This document shows positions 11,365-22,321 of a stretch of 64,000 bases of DNA, one piece after another. Source of the stretch: Mesostigma viride (taxonomy: Eukaryota > Streptophyta > Mesostigmatophyceae > Mesostigmatales > Mesostigmataceae). The position numbers and the translations under genes were made by a program. The stretch lies in the NCBI GenBank assembly GCA_009746045.1, contig RPFO01002263.1:1-64000 (forward strand). Direction: 5' to 3'. Every line of letters starts with the position of its first letter. Position 1 is the stretch's first letter. The notes under the pieces are model-generated. The model searched no databases and had not been told where the DNA came from. It saw nothing but the letters and a program-made list of their open reading frames with translations.

Positions 11365-12146
11365 GGGGTCATATTGGGGCCCAGGGGAGGGGGGGGTGTA
11401 GCTGTGTCTGCCCCTGGGAGCGACCCGTGGGGTACCACCTCAGATGCTACGACAGGCGCATTATCCTTCACTACCCACCCCAGTGCCCTGTTGGCTGCCA
11501 GCTCACTCTCCATGCTATCCCCTTGCTTATAGCCTGCCACCGATGCCCATGGTACCCTATACACCCGATCATTCCACTCTATGTCTATGACCCGCAGCGG
11601 CCAGTCTAACTTTGTGATGGCCCCAGGCCCCTGCATGGTGCCCCGTTTGCCGCTGGGCGAGCTCTCCTTGTGGAACATGACCAACTGCCCGACCTCAAAA
11701 GCGCTAGACAAATCAGGCAGCGTGGCATCCTTGAGCCGCAGCTTGGCGGCGGTATCCTGTAGATGCTGTTGGTATGCCTCTACTACCTCGGGTGAGTAGG
11801 TGCCCGCTGACAGCCCCCGAGGCGTGACTAGCCCAAAGCCCTTGACATCAAGCACGTGCCTATGGTTGCACACATGCATGAGCTCCTTGCACCACGCCGT
11901 CTTGACCGCGTAGGATTTGCCATGTGGGTTATCCTGTCGCTTGGCTGCCACAGTCTTGACATAGCTTACAGTGCGATCTATCATGCCCATATTGCCGTGA
12001 TCCTCACGCCCCACGATGACCACGGCCTCCATCCCCGGCAAACCTTGCACACAGCGGAACTGCTGGTCTAGCATGAGCTCCACTACGGGATGAAAGAAAG
12101 CCAGGCTGATCTTGATAGCCCTGTGCAGGTCAGCCTCAACATGTGA
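11331..12146 (-). CDS. Copia 1 integrase, catalytic C-terminal part
   Basis: The minus-strand frame carries VVELMLDQQFRC (second catalytic Asp) and GMIDRTVSYVK (position of the catalytic Glu, here D in MIDRT, so the E seen in the other two elements is replaced). An SH3-like tail follows: GKRGTMQGPGAITKLDWP and VYRVPWASVAGY. It follows the N-terminal half in another frame (break near 12147) and overlaps the protease-RT frame by 34 bases. The catalytic Glu-to-Asp change could mean weak or no activity. Confidence 0.8.
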   Translation of the reverse strand, partial: SHVEADLHRAIKISLAFFHPVVELMLDQQFRCVQGLPGMEAVVIVGREDHGNMGMIDRTVSYVKTVAAKRQDNPHGKSYAVKTAWCKELMHVCNHRHVLDVKGFGLVTPRGLSAGTYSPEVVEAYQQHLQDTAAKLRLKDATLPDLSSAFEVGQLVMFHKESSPSGKRGTMQGPGAITKLDWPLRVIDIEWNDRVYRVPWASVAGYKQGDSMESELAANRALGWVVKDNAPVVASEVVPHGSLPGADTATPPPPLGPNMTPWMGGMRMGWV

Positions 12147-14113
12147 GGCAGCGGCTCAATGTAGGTGGCCTTGCTGAACCTATCCTTGACTATGAAATAG
12201 GTGTCCCCCCCTTCCATGTGCATGACATCCCCCACAAGGTACCCTCGCTCCAAGGGTGGAGTCTTGGCATGCCGCCTACGCGACTTCTTCCTGATCTTGA
12301 TGCAGGCAGGACACTGAGCACGCACATTCTTCAGCTCGTTGTATAAAGGTGCCCCCAACATGTGTGCCCCCTCTACCTCGGCTTGGGCCTCATGCCCGTA
12401 TGCACGGTGCATCTGGTATGCTAACAGTTTCAGGGTGACAGCCTGAGGTGCAGTGGCATTGTCAGGATTCTCAACAGGTGGGGTGACTACTGGGGTAGTG
12501 ACATTGGCTAACTGGGCAGCTTCAGAGGCTGCACGAAAGGCCGCCCGTGTGAGCACCTTGCCAATGTGAAGATCCACACTAGGGTGGTGTGTACCGAGAA
12601 CATCTGCCCGCCCAGCATTCTCTTGCACTGTCACAACATTCCTCATAGGCCCAACCGCCCCAGTATCTAGCTGGGGTGCTGCAGTAGTGCTTGGTCGCTC
12701 GGCGTTGTACACACCCGACCTAGAAGACACCACATTGCTTAGGTCACGCATTGTAGACCCGTGCTCAGGAAGCACGTGATCCTGGCGCGACAGAGCCAGA
12801 GCAGCATCAACGGATTGCGTGAGCACATCACGGAAGGAGACAGAGGATGCAGTCACGTTGCTTTTAGGAACGACGTCAGGCTCTACGACGGCCCGGTTCA
12901 GCGTGACGCATTGAGCAAAAGAAGGGGTATCGAGCGTGCTCTCACCTGACTTTCGTGCTGCCCGTCGCTCTGCCCACTCCTCGCGTGTGCCGTGGACGAC
13001 GATGCGCTTGGCCTTGCACGCCTCCACGCTGTGACCACGCAGAACGTCGTGGCACTTGCGGCAAAGGTTGTCCTCGAGCTCCAGGTCCGGGCGAACTCGG
13101 CAGTCATCCCGGACATGGCGACGTCCGAAGCAGCGCTCACAGCGTTGCTTGCGGTCAGTAGACGCCCCCTGCTGCCGCTTGGCCGGGGGATGATCACCCT
13201 GCTTGGCGTCGCCACCATGCCCGCGCTTGCGCCCTCGCTGGCCCCCGTTGTTGCCGTGGCCGACGACCTTTTTCAGGATGGCCGTAAGCTCCGACCGCGT
13301 AATTGGAGCCTCTGCGCCTGAAGAAGAAGACGCGCCGGCATCCACCTTGCGCAGGGATGGCAGAGCAGCCGAGGCAGCCGGCTTGGACTGCGCACTCTTG
13401 AAGCATGAGATTAAATACAGCATGCCCTCGTCGAAACTGACAGCACTCTTCTTTTTGAGTTCCGTCGCTATGGTCAGATGCACATCCGACGACAGGTCGC
13501 ATTTCTTGAGAAATCGATTGCACAGGAAAATGGGCTTGAGAGTATCTAGCAGCTTGTGCTTGTGCACGAAGACCTGGAAATCACGTGCAGCCCCGGGCAA
13601 ATTTGCCTTATTAACTGCATAGCCCTCGAAGTCGTTGAAGGCTTGCTCGTCGGCCTCTTCCTTAGACCGCGACAAGTGGGCATCTAGACCGTTGTAAAAA
13701 ACTTCCCAGGTTTGTTTGTTGTCGTCCGCAATGCGAACTAGATTGGCAATGTTTGGGTGCTTTGTTGTACTGCAGAATACTGCACGGAACTTGCCAATCA
13801 GCTCCGAATCTTTGTCTGCGCGTCCATCGCGCAGACGCTTGAGGGCAGCTAGAAAATCTGCTGCGTCGTCCGCCGTATAGTCGGCAGGTAGATCCGCGGG
13901 CACCTCCGTTTGCTTGAGAGGGCCGCGATTCAGTGCATCGTCAGCAGCAAGCATCAGATGCTTGAACTGCTTGGCCAGTTCAGGTTGCGCCACGAGGGTT
14001 TGCATCCACCTCGTGGCCTCGTCCGCACTAAAGCGTGGCAGGACGGTCCCTGCGGCCTCGCCACTTGGCGTATCTGTGTGTTCGCCCGTGCGGCTCCGTG
14101 TACCGGAAGCCAT
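12083..14113 (-). CDS. Copia 1 Gag plus integrase N-terminus
   Basis: 676 codons starting 19 bases inside the 5' LTR boundary. Residues 1-270 are a helical capsid-like region. CERCFGRRHVRDDC near 320 is a CX2CX4HX4C zinc knuckle, followed by a second Cys/His cluster (CRKCHDVLRGHSVEAC). After a Ser/Thr-rich linker comes the integrase zinc-binding start (HRAYGHE ... CPACIK) and the first catalytic Asp in GDVMHMEGGD. The last ~20 residues are out of frame: the integrase continues one base over. An isolated LDTGAVG in the linker lacks protease context. Confidence 0.88.
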   Translation of the reverse strand: MASGTRSRTGEHTDTPSGEAAGTVLPRFSADEATRWMQTLVAQPELAKQFKHLMLAADDALNRGPLKQTEVPADLPADYTADDAADFLAALKRLRDGRADKDSELIGKFRAVFCSTTKHPNIANLVRIADDNKQTWEVFYNGLDAHLSRSKEEADEQAFNDFEGYAVNKANLPGAARDFQVFVHKHKLLDTLKPIFLCNRFLKKCDLSSDVHLTIATELKKKSAVSFDEGMLYLISCFKSAQSKPAASAALPSLRKVDAGASSSSGAEAPITRSELTAILKKVVGHGNNGGQRGRKRGHGGDAKQGDHPPAKRQQGASTDRKQRCERCFGRRHVRDDCRVRPDLELEDNLCRKCHDVLRGHSVEACKAKRIVVHGTREEWAERRAARKSGESTLDTPSFAQCVTLNRAVVEPDVVPKSNVTASSVSFRDVLTQSVDAALALSRQDHVLPEHGSTMRDLSNVVSSRSGVYNAERPSTTAAPQLDTGAVGPMRNVVTVQENAGRADVLGTHHPSVDLHIGKVLTRAAFRAASEAAQLANVTTPVVTPPVENPDNATAPQAVTLKLLAYQMHRAYGHEAQAEVEGAHMLGAPLYNELKNVRAQCPACIKIRKKSRRRHAKTPPLERGYLVGDVMHMEGGDTYFIVKDRFSKATYIEPLPHMLRLTCTGLSRSAWLSFIP

Positions 14114-14317
14114 CGGGATTTTTATGAATACAAGTTAAAGCCCGACCGGCTCAGCTATGGCGGTCGGCATTACAATTCGTTCAAGTGGCCCGCCGGAGCG
14201 GCTGTACAATTTTTCCCAGTGAGCGCGCTGCCAAGTGTACTTGTGGGCAAATTTTTAGGTGCCCCGTCAGTTCGAGGTACTAAAAATTAGGCTACGGTAC
14301 GAATTCAGCGAATTTCA

Positions 14318-14522
14318 GCGAATTTTCAGTCGAACCAAAGGAAGTGACGGCAACTACCAAAAAGTTTCCGTTACGAATTTTCAGCCCAACACTCGCGCAA
14401 AATGAAGTGACGGCAACTACCAAAACGTTTCCGTTGGGAATTTTCACTCCCACACGTTTGCACAAGAGGAAGTGACGGCAACTACCAAAAAGTTTCCGCT
14501 ACGAATTTTCAGTCCCACACTT
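14318..14522 (+). repeat. Three ~64-bp tandem units in the MITE
   Basis: GAAGTGACGGCAACTACC recurs at about 14340, 14404 and 14469, each followed by a TTTCCGTT/CTACGAATTTTCA-type segment. Confidence 0.85.
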
Positions 14523-14832
14523 CGCGCAAATTTTAGTAGGGCTGCACGCAAGCTACCTTTCAAAATTTTGCGGTAGTATGGAACGCATTTCATTCGTCTG
14601 GAGGAACGCTGCCCGCCAACTACCCCCGTTCAGAAAGTTCCGCCGAAATTTACTTGAGATTTGGAAATCTGAACGTCCGCGCAAATTTTAGTAGGGCTGC
14701 ACGCAAGCCACCTTTCAAAATTTTGCGCAAGTATGGAACGCAATTCATTCGTCCGGAGGAATGCTGCTCGTCAACTGCCCCCGTTCAGAAAGTTGCGCCG
14801 AACTTTACTTGAGATTTGGAAATCTGAACGTG
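14523..14832 (+). repeat. Two 155-bp tandem units in the MITE
   Basis: CGCGCAAATTTTAGTAGGGC starts at 14523 and again at 14678. Both copies run through TTCAGAAAGTT to GGAAATCTGAACGT. Confidence 0.85.
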
Positions 14833-15269
14833 CGGTTGGAGTTTCGCGGGGAAACCCAAGTTCCCCAGTAATTCACCAATGACGCGCTTCGAACACTTGC
14901 CCGCTAAAACCTAAGCAGCCGCTCCGGCTGGCCACTTAAACGAAACTTGATGGGTGACGTTGAGCTTGGGATAAGGTGAACACAGAGAACTGCTGTCGGA
15001 GCTGGCCCACCACTGGTTTATGTCTTAGCCAGCAAACCCTATCCGGTTAGCCGTAACCGTGGGACAAGCTAGCTGTCCGTACCGACCCGGATAAGGCCCC
15101 GGACTGGGGCCTAGGTGGCGCCGGCCCTAGGCGCCGCCCTTAGACCGGTCGACCGCATCGGACCGCCGGATTATAGCCGGCGGCTTAGCGGACGCTAGCG
15201 GAAGGCGTGCGGACGGACATGGGGAACTTAGAGCCAGATCCTAGGGCTCTAGAGTTACTCAACTGCTGG

Positions 15270-16281
15270 TGCGAGCAAGATGTCCTACGAATGCTATCCT
15301 ACGCTGTCTAATCTCGTCCGAAAAATGCAAGGCATGCCCTGGTACAAAGATTCTAAAGACCTATGCGGGGAAAACCCTACATTCAGGGCCTGACGGAGCA
15401 TCCTGGTTACCGTGCCGTTTAGCTTGGCCGCCATGGATTGGCTGCAGCGTGTCCGTGAGCGTCCATGCCTCAGCACCATAAGTGAGCACCGTGAGGACTA
15501 GGACCTTGAGGAGCATGCATGCACTTGCGGTGCTCGCCGAGGACCTTCGATTGCCAGTAGGTTTTGGGCGAACGGTGCCGAGCCCAGGCCAGGCCGCGAT
15601 GCGGATGTCCAAATCGGCGGCGGTGTCAGGAAGCATGCTCCCCATGCAGCGATCACGAAACGGGACCTCCGTCCCGTCTAGCAGCCGTGGTAGCGGCGGG
15701 CTACTGGAAGCCCCAATCACCATAGCCTCAGTTTTGACACTAATCTCCAACCCCACCGCCCGCGCCTCCAAGCCCAGACAGTCCAGCCACTGGTCTGAAT
15801 GTGCTCGGGGCGCGTGATGAGGGATCGATTGAGGGCCGTGGTGTCGTAATCGCAGAAATCAGGTCGGCCAGGCGGTAGCCAGTGCTAACCCCGCCATGCT
15901 CGCGCTCGTTAAGGATGTCCAAGCCAGGCTCGAACCCCTTAAAAGCAGTAAAGAGCTAGCGCACGTGCCCGGCGCATGACGTGATCCACGACAATAATGT
16001 CTGAACAGATATGCATGGGGACAGGACACAACCTAGTTGCCACACCCTGTGGTGAAGGGGGAATTATGGTGGGGTGGTGCCTTCCGCAGTCCGCACTACT
16101 GCCTGTGAGCCCTCATACAGTCGACGAATGGCAGCAATAAACGCTGGTGGTACCCGATCCAGAGCTAGGATGGCCCAAAGAGCCTGAGTCCCAGAGGACC
16201 GTGTCAAAGGCCTTGATATAGTCAACAAAAATGAAGACTAGCGGCAAACTGTCAGGGCAAAGGCGACGCACCTCCTCCATC
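15270..16281 (-). mobile_element. LINE A segment 2 (RT region)
   Basis: Continues LINE A after Copia 1. On the minus strand it matches LINE B 35598-36560: AEAWTLTDTLQP, LEISVKTEAMVIGASS, GLDILNEREHGG. Where LINE B has the RT catalytic LIYADDTTLIE, this copy reads LADLISAITTPR, so the active site is destroyed. Several frameshifts. At 16281 it is cut by Copia 2 and resumes at 25594. Confidence 0.85.
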
Positions 16282-16919
16282 AGTTAATATTGCCTGGCAA
16301 GCAATATTATTCTACTAAGCTACTTGGCTTGTAGAGATTCTACTTCCGGTTACTACAATCCAGAACCGGGTTCATTCTGATGAGTATTGCTCGAGATATG
16401 AGCAAGATACTGTTCTACTACATTCTACTTGGATTCGGTGATTCTACGGTGGTTCTTCAAGTGACGCGTGGCATACGACGTCTTGTTGACACAGTGTACG
16501 ATAGGACATTTAGTCTCCGACACTGCGGTCTATTCAATGCTATTGATTAGACGTAACAAATAGTGACAGGACTTGTGCGACAGGACACTGATGTGACTAT
16601 TTATGGATAACGAGTCGAGATCTGCTGGTCCAGAGTGAAGGACAGCAATATTGTTGTGAGATGATCTGTCCTATCAGTCATCTGGATGTGACTGCGTCAC
16701 AATTAATTAGTGTATAACGAGCAGGACGCTGCCACTTGGTAGCACCACTTTCCCTGCACCTGTGTCCTCGCACCTTTGGCGACGGTTCTCACGTGCCTCG
16801 TGCATTCTGTGCTGGTAGCCATAACCAGCAACGTAAACCTATTGATTAATATAACTACTTCCTCTGTAGATATTAATCAGTGCAGGCTGAACCACAGTTC
16901 AGTCACAGTTTCTTTAACT
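16282..16919 (+). repeat. Copia 2, 5' LTR
   Basis: 638 bp from AGTTAATATTGCC to TTTCTTTAACT. Versus the 3' LTR it carries, or lacks, blocks of 3-7 bp, for example near CTTGTTGACACAG and CTCACGTGCC. Confidence 0.92.
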
Positions 16920-16999
16920 CGAATTACAATCGAGTTCGTAATCTACTGATTACGGCATTGATTTCTGGTGTCGGCAAATTTTACGGTGTTTTCCATTAT

Positions 17000-17563
17000 A
17001 TGGAAAACACGCGTGAATATCGTGAGCCATCTCCCGAGCGTGCGTCGGCTCCGTCGTCTTCAGGCTTCAATTTCAACGTTCAACGTACGGCATCTACTGC
17101 TGAGCTGCATTCGCGTGCTGCTCAACCTTCGCTGTCTCAAGCGCTCGTCAGCAGGCCGCCGGTTTCTAACGATCTGCATCAGTTCGTCGACAACCTTGCT
17201 CAAGATTTGGAAATCCTGTCGGAAAATTCCCATATTTTCCGAAGGCTTGCAGCGTCGGGATCAGAAGAACAAGCTCAAGTAATTTCGGCGCTTCGCACCT
17301 ACGGCTTGGGTGTTCTGGCGTTGGCGACAGCGTGGTCTGAAATTTCGGCGACTCTTCCGGCTGTCGCTGTTCCGATTCGCAACGTCGAGTGGGCGTCGTC
17401 AGTCGACGGTATCATAAACGTTGCTGCTTCGATCCAGCGGCAATCAAACGCTGAGGAGCCAGGCGAAAATAGCGAGGGGCTTCCTGATTTATATCCGGGT
17501 ATTGTGCAGCAGATTTTGGATAACGCATTGCAGCATCCGCGCGACGATATGCGGCTGGATTAA
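17000..17563 (+). CDS. Copia 2 ORF0, unknown protein
   Basis: 187 residues from MENTREYREPSPERASAPSS. It starts just inside the element, ahead of Gag. An earlier ATG at 16880 would lie inside the LTR. The N-terminus is Ser/Pro-rich. The middle is helical with an acidic segment (NLAQDLEILSE), and LGVLALATAWSEIS is a short hydrophobic stretch. No zinc knuckle or known domain. It could be a diverged Gag-like or accessory protein of this element. Confidence 0.5.
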   Translation: MENTREYREPSPERASAPSSSGFNFNVQRTASTAELHSRAAQPSLSQALVSRPPVSNDLHQFVDNLAQDLEILSENSHIFRRLAASGSEEQAQVISALRTYGLGVLALATAWSEISATLPAVAVPIRNVEWASSVDGIINVAASIQRQSNAEEPGENSEGLPDLYPGIVQQILDNALQHPRDDMRLD

Positions 17564-19692
17564 ATTTTCTGTTATAATTAACAGTGAATTAATTCAGGAA
17601 AAAAATTTTCTTGGTTCCAGGATTAATGTATTAATTCCCCAGCTGTATTCTTTCTTCGGCATCGGCATCGGCAGTTGTCGTCGGCAGTCGCAGCAACCAT
17701 GCAGGGTTTGGAAGACGGCGAGATACCCGGCGAACGGGGGCTGCGGGGTCAGAATTGTAATCGTCCAGCGGCAGCAGCAGCAGCAGCAGAGCAGCCCCGC
17801 AGAGCCAAGGCCCAGGAGGGCTTTGCTATTCTTAACCAGCGTCCCAGTCTCAAGGAGCACTGGACTGTTAAGGATAAGGATATCACTAGTAGGCACCTTA
17901 AGGGATATAAGGGCTTGTATAATGTTAAGCCTCCCACGGTCCTTAATTTAGGACTTTGTCCTAAATTTAGGACCAATTTACTATAACCGAGGTACCGGGG
18001 GGGGGGGGGTCACTATATGGACCGTACCCCATGTGGACCGTACCCGGCATGATGTACCCGACCCGTGGTACCGGCACATGGTACCCGGATTCCGTACCCG
18101 GGTACCGGGTATAATGGCGGGAAAGTAGGTACCTCGACCAAAAATATAACCGATTTTGGAGCGAAAAAGTGGGTGCGGGAATGATCTGAGGTGGATATGG
18201 CGACCTGACAATCGTGGCCGGCGTTTTCACGTGCGTTTATCATTTCGAGCGCCCAGTAGCAAAAACGAAAGGTCTTTAGTTATGCTTAAAGGCTGTGAAA
18301 TTTTCTGCGCAAGTTTTTATGTGTAGCGCTGTAGCACAGCGGCACAACACAAATGGGTCGCAGATCGCCTGCTCGCGGAGGGTCGATTTTGGCACAAACA
18401 TATTAGTGTATTAGCAATGGTGGTGCGAATCAAGCCAGGAAATTTTTGTGGACGATTTTGATTATAGTCTGGAGTTTATAAAAGGAGTATTTGACATGGG
18501 AGCGCCTGGGCCGTGATATTCTTGCCCGATTTCCATTGTCGACCATGTTTTAGGGACGTTCAGGCTGGGCAGCGAGCGCACCTTATAGGTCTTCACTTTC
18601 GGTATTTCTTGGACCTAGAACGCAGCACAAGCGTGGTTTATATCATTTTCGAACCGGTTGGCCAGCTTTGGTGCGCTCAGCTCTCGGAAAGCTGACCTCG
18701 CTGCGGATTTCAGCGACTTTTTTGCAACCATCTGGAATGAGGCGACGTAAGTAGCAGGTACGTGCCGGGGTGCCCTAGATCATGAGTGTAACTGGCAACG
18801 CTGTCGTGGTGTTTTGAGTCAGTAAGCTATGCCTAAAAAGAGGGGACGCTCTCTGTGCACATAACTGTCACACATAGTTGGTTTACGTCATACAATTTTT
18901 TACGTCTCTATCTTCGTCGTCCGCTGCAGCTAAAACACACATGCGTAAGAGCAGTTTTACTCATGTGTTAGTTATAAACCATGGTCCTATGGCCTGCAGT
19001 CGTTCAGGGTGTTCTCAGACAGTATATACAATATGGTTTACGTGTTACATGCACCCTGAATTCGCTCACAAAGCGTTGCATGTTAGCACAACGTTGTTCT
19101 GTAACTTGATTTGGCTGCATTCATGTGTTAGTTGCAATGCAAATGCAATGTTTTTTCATCGCTGGGTGGTGGCCAGCATGTCCGTGATGTCAAAGAAGGT
19201 TTGGCATATGCTTAGAGAAAGTTTACCGCAAGGGGTGGGCCATGTTCAAGCCGGGCAACCTCAGCAACCATGCAACCGTATATTGCAATGATTACCTGCA
19301 CCATCTGTGACACCGTTAAGCACGCGTATATACAGAGGCAGCCACAGCAGGGTATGGCCTTGTTATACGCTGCCCCGCCATCCCAAGGCCTCGTAGGGTC
19401 CCCTAGCGCTCGTAAGATGCTCAAGGGACCGTGTGGATAGCATGGTCATGCGTTGACACTAATTGGTCCTATTGGTCCTAAATTCTCATTTTGACCAAAT
19501 TCGCGGTTTGAGGCCTGCCATGGGCCAGGGTCCATTCAGGCACTAAATGTAATTATTTGAACCCAGGTTTTTGTCCAAAATTCAAAAAGTGTGTTATCTG
19601 TCAGTGGTAAAAATGCCAGGGTCAAAATTTGATGTTTGCACATATATTTTTTAATTCAAACTGGTCCTAAAATAAGGACTTTTCTTGGGAAC
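17564..19692 (+). other. Copia 2 long leader, no clear gene
   Basis: 2.1 kb between ORF0 and Gag. It contains a short GCA repeat (17768-17788), the perfect 16-bp palindrome GTCCTAAATTTAGGAC (17958-17973), a run of 13 G (17997-18009), repeated GGTACC/GTACCC motifs (17990-18150) and TGGTCCTAAA motifs again at 19470-19670. It may be an old insertion into the element. A 95-codon frame at 17699-17986 has no recognisable domain. Confidence 0.5.
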
Positions 19693-20500
19693 ATGGACAA
19701 TAATGGTAACAATCCTCTGCAGGTGCTGTGTATGTCTCAGTACCTTCTTAAGTGTCCCAAGAGGGTGCAGAAGTATGTAAATGACAAGTTTGAGGACGGA
19801 GATTCCTGGGATGTTTTTATAGCTGAGTTTGAGGTGTTCCTAGATGATAAGAGGGCTAGTGATGGGTCCTTTTGGAAGAAGGAGTACATTGATTTCAAGC
19901 TAGGCTGAGGGCCTGATTCTGCAGGCATTTGAGGATTTTCAGGAGCTGAGGCACAATTGTGCTGGCAAGGGGTATGTAGTGTCAGATGAGATTGCCATGG
20001 ATGATTTCCTAGGTAGCCTGGGATTGGATGAGGTCACCTTGGATAACCTGCAGATGCACATGCGTACATGCACCACCTGGGCTGCTATGGTGGCCAAGAT
20101 CAAGGATTATTTCAGGGGCAAGTATGTGGGAGGCAAGAAGGAGGCAGACAAGGCCAGGGAGAAGCAGAAGGAGAAGGACAAGGTGGAGGTGGCAGCCGCA
20201 GCAGGGGTCAGTGTTCCCAAGGTCAAGGGCAACCAATGGGGGGGGCAGCCCTCCAACGGTTATGGCCCACCAAGGTCAGGGCCTTCCAAGCGTGGGGGCT
20301 TCCAGGCCAATGGCTTCAGTGGCTTCAAGCGTCGTGGAGGTCCTTCCCAGGAGCAGCCAGCGGCTCAGCGTCCCAGATTTGATTTCAACAGGGTGGGGTC
20401 CCAGCGGGGACCACCTGGGGTGGGGACACCTCGTATCACATGTTATTTCTGCCACCAGCAGAGCCACATCCGTAAGGACTGCCCTCGCTGCATGGCGTAA
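19693..20500 (+). CDS. Copia 2 Gag (frameshifted)
   Basis: Starts MDNNGNNPLQVLCMSQYLLK. One base too many near 19896 moves the frame (FKLG stop versus AEGLILQAFEDFQEL). Downstream come a basic Lys/Glu-rich stretch, a Gly/Pro/Arg-rich segment and the CX2CX4HX4C zinc knuckle CYFCHQQSHIRKDC near the end. The product would package element RNA. Confidence 0.8.
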
Positions 20501-20801
20501 GCAAAGGGGCCAAGGTGGGTATAGCAACCCAACCTGACAGGCTCAGCCTTCCCTGGGCTTGCTAGGGTCCGCCAGGGAGCTAGGGGGCTAAGAGTGACCC
20601 CCCCATTACTCTGGATGAAGTTGATTTGCTCCCTGCACAGGTTGAGAGTCTCCCACTTGAGGTTGAGAGTCTCCCTGCACAGGTTGAGGGTGCATCCATG
20701 ATCCATGGAGGAAGAACACAATGGGGTAGTGACTGGGTCTTCCCACGTCACCGTGGTGAAAGCAGTTACCACAAGGCAACAACGTTCCCACATGGCTCTA
20801 A

Positions 20802-22321
20802 TTGGAGGTAGTTTGCGTACTCCTTCAATGTTGGAGCGTGGAAGTCCTGCCTTATGTAGGGCAGGAGGCTCCTTTAGAGGAGGAGGATGAGGCTGATGGC
20901 CTGAATGATGCAATGGGGAGCATGGTTGTAAGTGAGAGTGCTGTTCCAAGCACCTCACCTGTATTTAATAAAATGTCTCTTGTGTCAAACATTGCATTGA
21001 GATTGCATCACATGTTTGGTCATGCTGCCCAGGCACTCCAGTTTGCAAGGAGGCTGGGAGGGACATCTTTGTTTAATGCAGTAAAACAGGTTGCTGAGGC
21101 TTGTTCCTGTAGGCTGGTTGCTCCCAAGCCTAAGAAGTCTCATGTCAGACAACCTGTGTTGCAGCCTGGATATGTACAATGTGATATCCAAGAAATCAGG
21201 AAACTGATTTTGTTGGTTGGTGTTGACAGATATACCAAGTACAAGGTGCTGGAGCTGTTGCAAGACAAGTCTAAGCCATGTTTGGTGGCTGGGCTCCAGG
21301 CTATCAGATCCAGAATGAAACCAGTGATCCAGCTGCAGTGTGATTTAGAATTTGAGTGCTGCATGGGGAATGAAGACCTCCCTGAGTTATTTGTTGTACA
21401 CAGGGAGTCCCATGGCAGTCAAGGCGTGGTGGAGAGGACAATCAGAGAACTCAAGACTATTCTGCTGACGGAGAAGAAGATTCCAAGATTGGTTCCAGCT
21501 ATTATCAAGACGGCCTGGTTAAGGTCAGTTGAGGACAGATTGAATGTCAGGGCATCCATGTATGTTGGAGAGGTCCCTGTGACTCCATTATCATTGCATC
21601 TTCGGGAGCTCCCTACTGAGGTTGAGCAAGCCTGGAAAGATAGCCTTATGTTCAAGTTTGCCAAGTTGAGGCAGAAAGACAAGGGCTGGAGTGTTCTGAA
21701 ACCTGTTGTTGGCCAGAGGGTAATTGTGTGGAAAGAGCCCAAGCTTGCAGGCAAGCGTGGTAGCTGGCACCCTGGAGTAGTGACCAGGGTGGAACTAGCT
21801 GGGCACAAGTGCTGGGTGAAGATGGAGGATCCTCCCCAGAATGTGCACCGTCTGTCGTGGTCATATGTACGTCTAAGGGGTGCTGAAGCAGAGGCAGTAG
21901 CTCCTGATGTGACAACCTTGCCAGTTGGTCATGACGTCATCCCTGATCATCACGTTCAAGCTGGAAGTAATCCCCGGGTAAGTCCTGGCCAGACCCCTGG
22001 ATCGGTTAACTTTCCATCCTTAGGACAGGCAGATGTGGTCCCCTCTAGCCTCACTAAGCATAGAGGTGTGGGCCTGAAAGATGTGGTGCTGGCTATGCAA
22101 AAAGCCAAGCAAGGACCTCGGGTGTCCAAGCTCAGCCAGTTGGAGGAGTCCGAGGATGCTGTCCTAGAGGTAGATACCAATGCTGAGGTTTCTGTTATGG
22201 GATCTCAACATACAGGTCAACGGCAGGTGCTTTCGCCTAGTTGTGCTTGGGTGTCTGACTTTAGTGGCAGGACACACATTATGGTATTGGGAGAGGTGCT
22301 GGTACCCTTCATTCATGGGTG
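20802..22321 (+). CDS. Copia 2 integrase and start of protease-like domain
   Basis: The frame is open from about 20800. The integrase zinc region reads LHHMFGHAAQ ... CSCR. Catalytic residues lie in YVQCDIQEI (D), LQCDLEFECC (D) and GSQGVVERTIREL (E). An SH3-like part, GKRGSWHPGVVTRVEL, follows. After a linker the frame enters the protease-like domain at VLEVDTNAEVSVM, where DTG is replaced by DTN, and stops at 22321. This confirms the order integrase then protease. Confidence 0.85.

Larger units (their letters stand above)
14168..14952. mobile_element. MITE-like inverted-repeat element inside an LTR
   Basis: Ends are CATTACAATTCGTTCAAGTG and, on the other strand, CATCAAGTTTCGTTTAAGTG. Both continue to GGAGCGGCTG, giving about 37 bp of imperfect TIR. 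The element is absent from the sister LTR, so its limits are clear. The flanking duplication appears to be only GG (14166-14167, 14953-14954). No coding capacity. Its interior consists almost entirely of two tandem arrays. Confidence 0.8.
8324..15264 (-). mobile_element. Copia-like LTR retrotransposon 1
   Basis: LTRs at 8324-8668 and 14133-15264 (the latter enlarged by an insertion) are identical by eye outside the insertion. The target duplication GCTGG lies at 8319-8323 and 15265-15269. LTRs begin AGTT and end AACT. On the minus strand the order is Gag with zinc knuckles, integrase, protease-like domain, reverse transcriptase, RNase H. Two frame breaks (near 12147, and in a run of eight G at 11389-11396) interrupt the polyprotein. 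It is inserted in LINE A. Matching LTRs imply a recent insertion. Confidence 0.92.
14133..15264 (-). repeat. Copia 1, 5' LTR (split by an insertion)
   Basis: Bases 14133-14167 and 14955-15264 together match the 345-bp LTR at 8324-8668. The 785 bp between them are a separate inverted-repeat element. Confidence 0.9.

Noticed and set aside
12640-12700. LDTGAVG in Copia 1 between Gag and integrase as a conventional protease motif
   Set aside because: It lies in a low-complexity Ser/Thr/Pro linker, lacks the flanking hydrophobic strand and a matching ILG strand, and has no counterpart in Copia 2 or 3.
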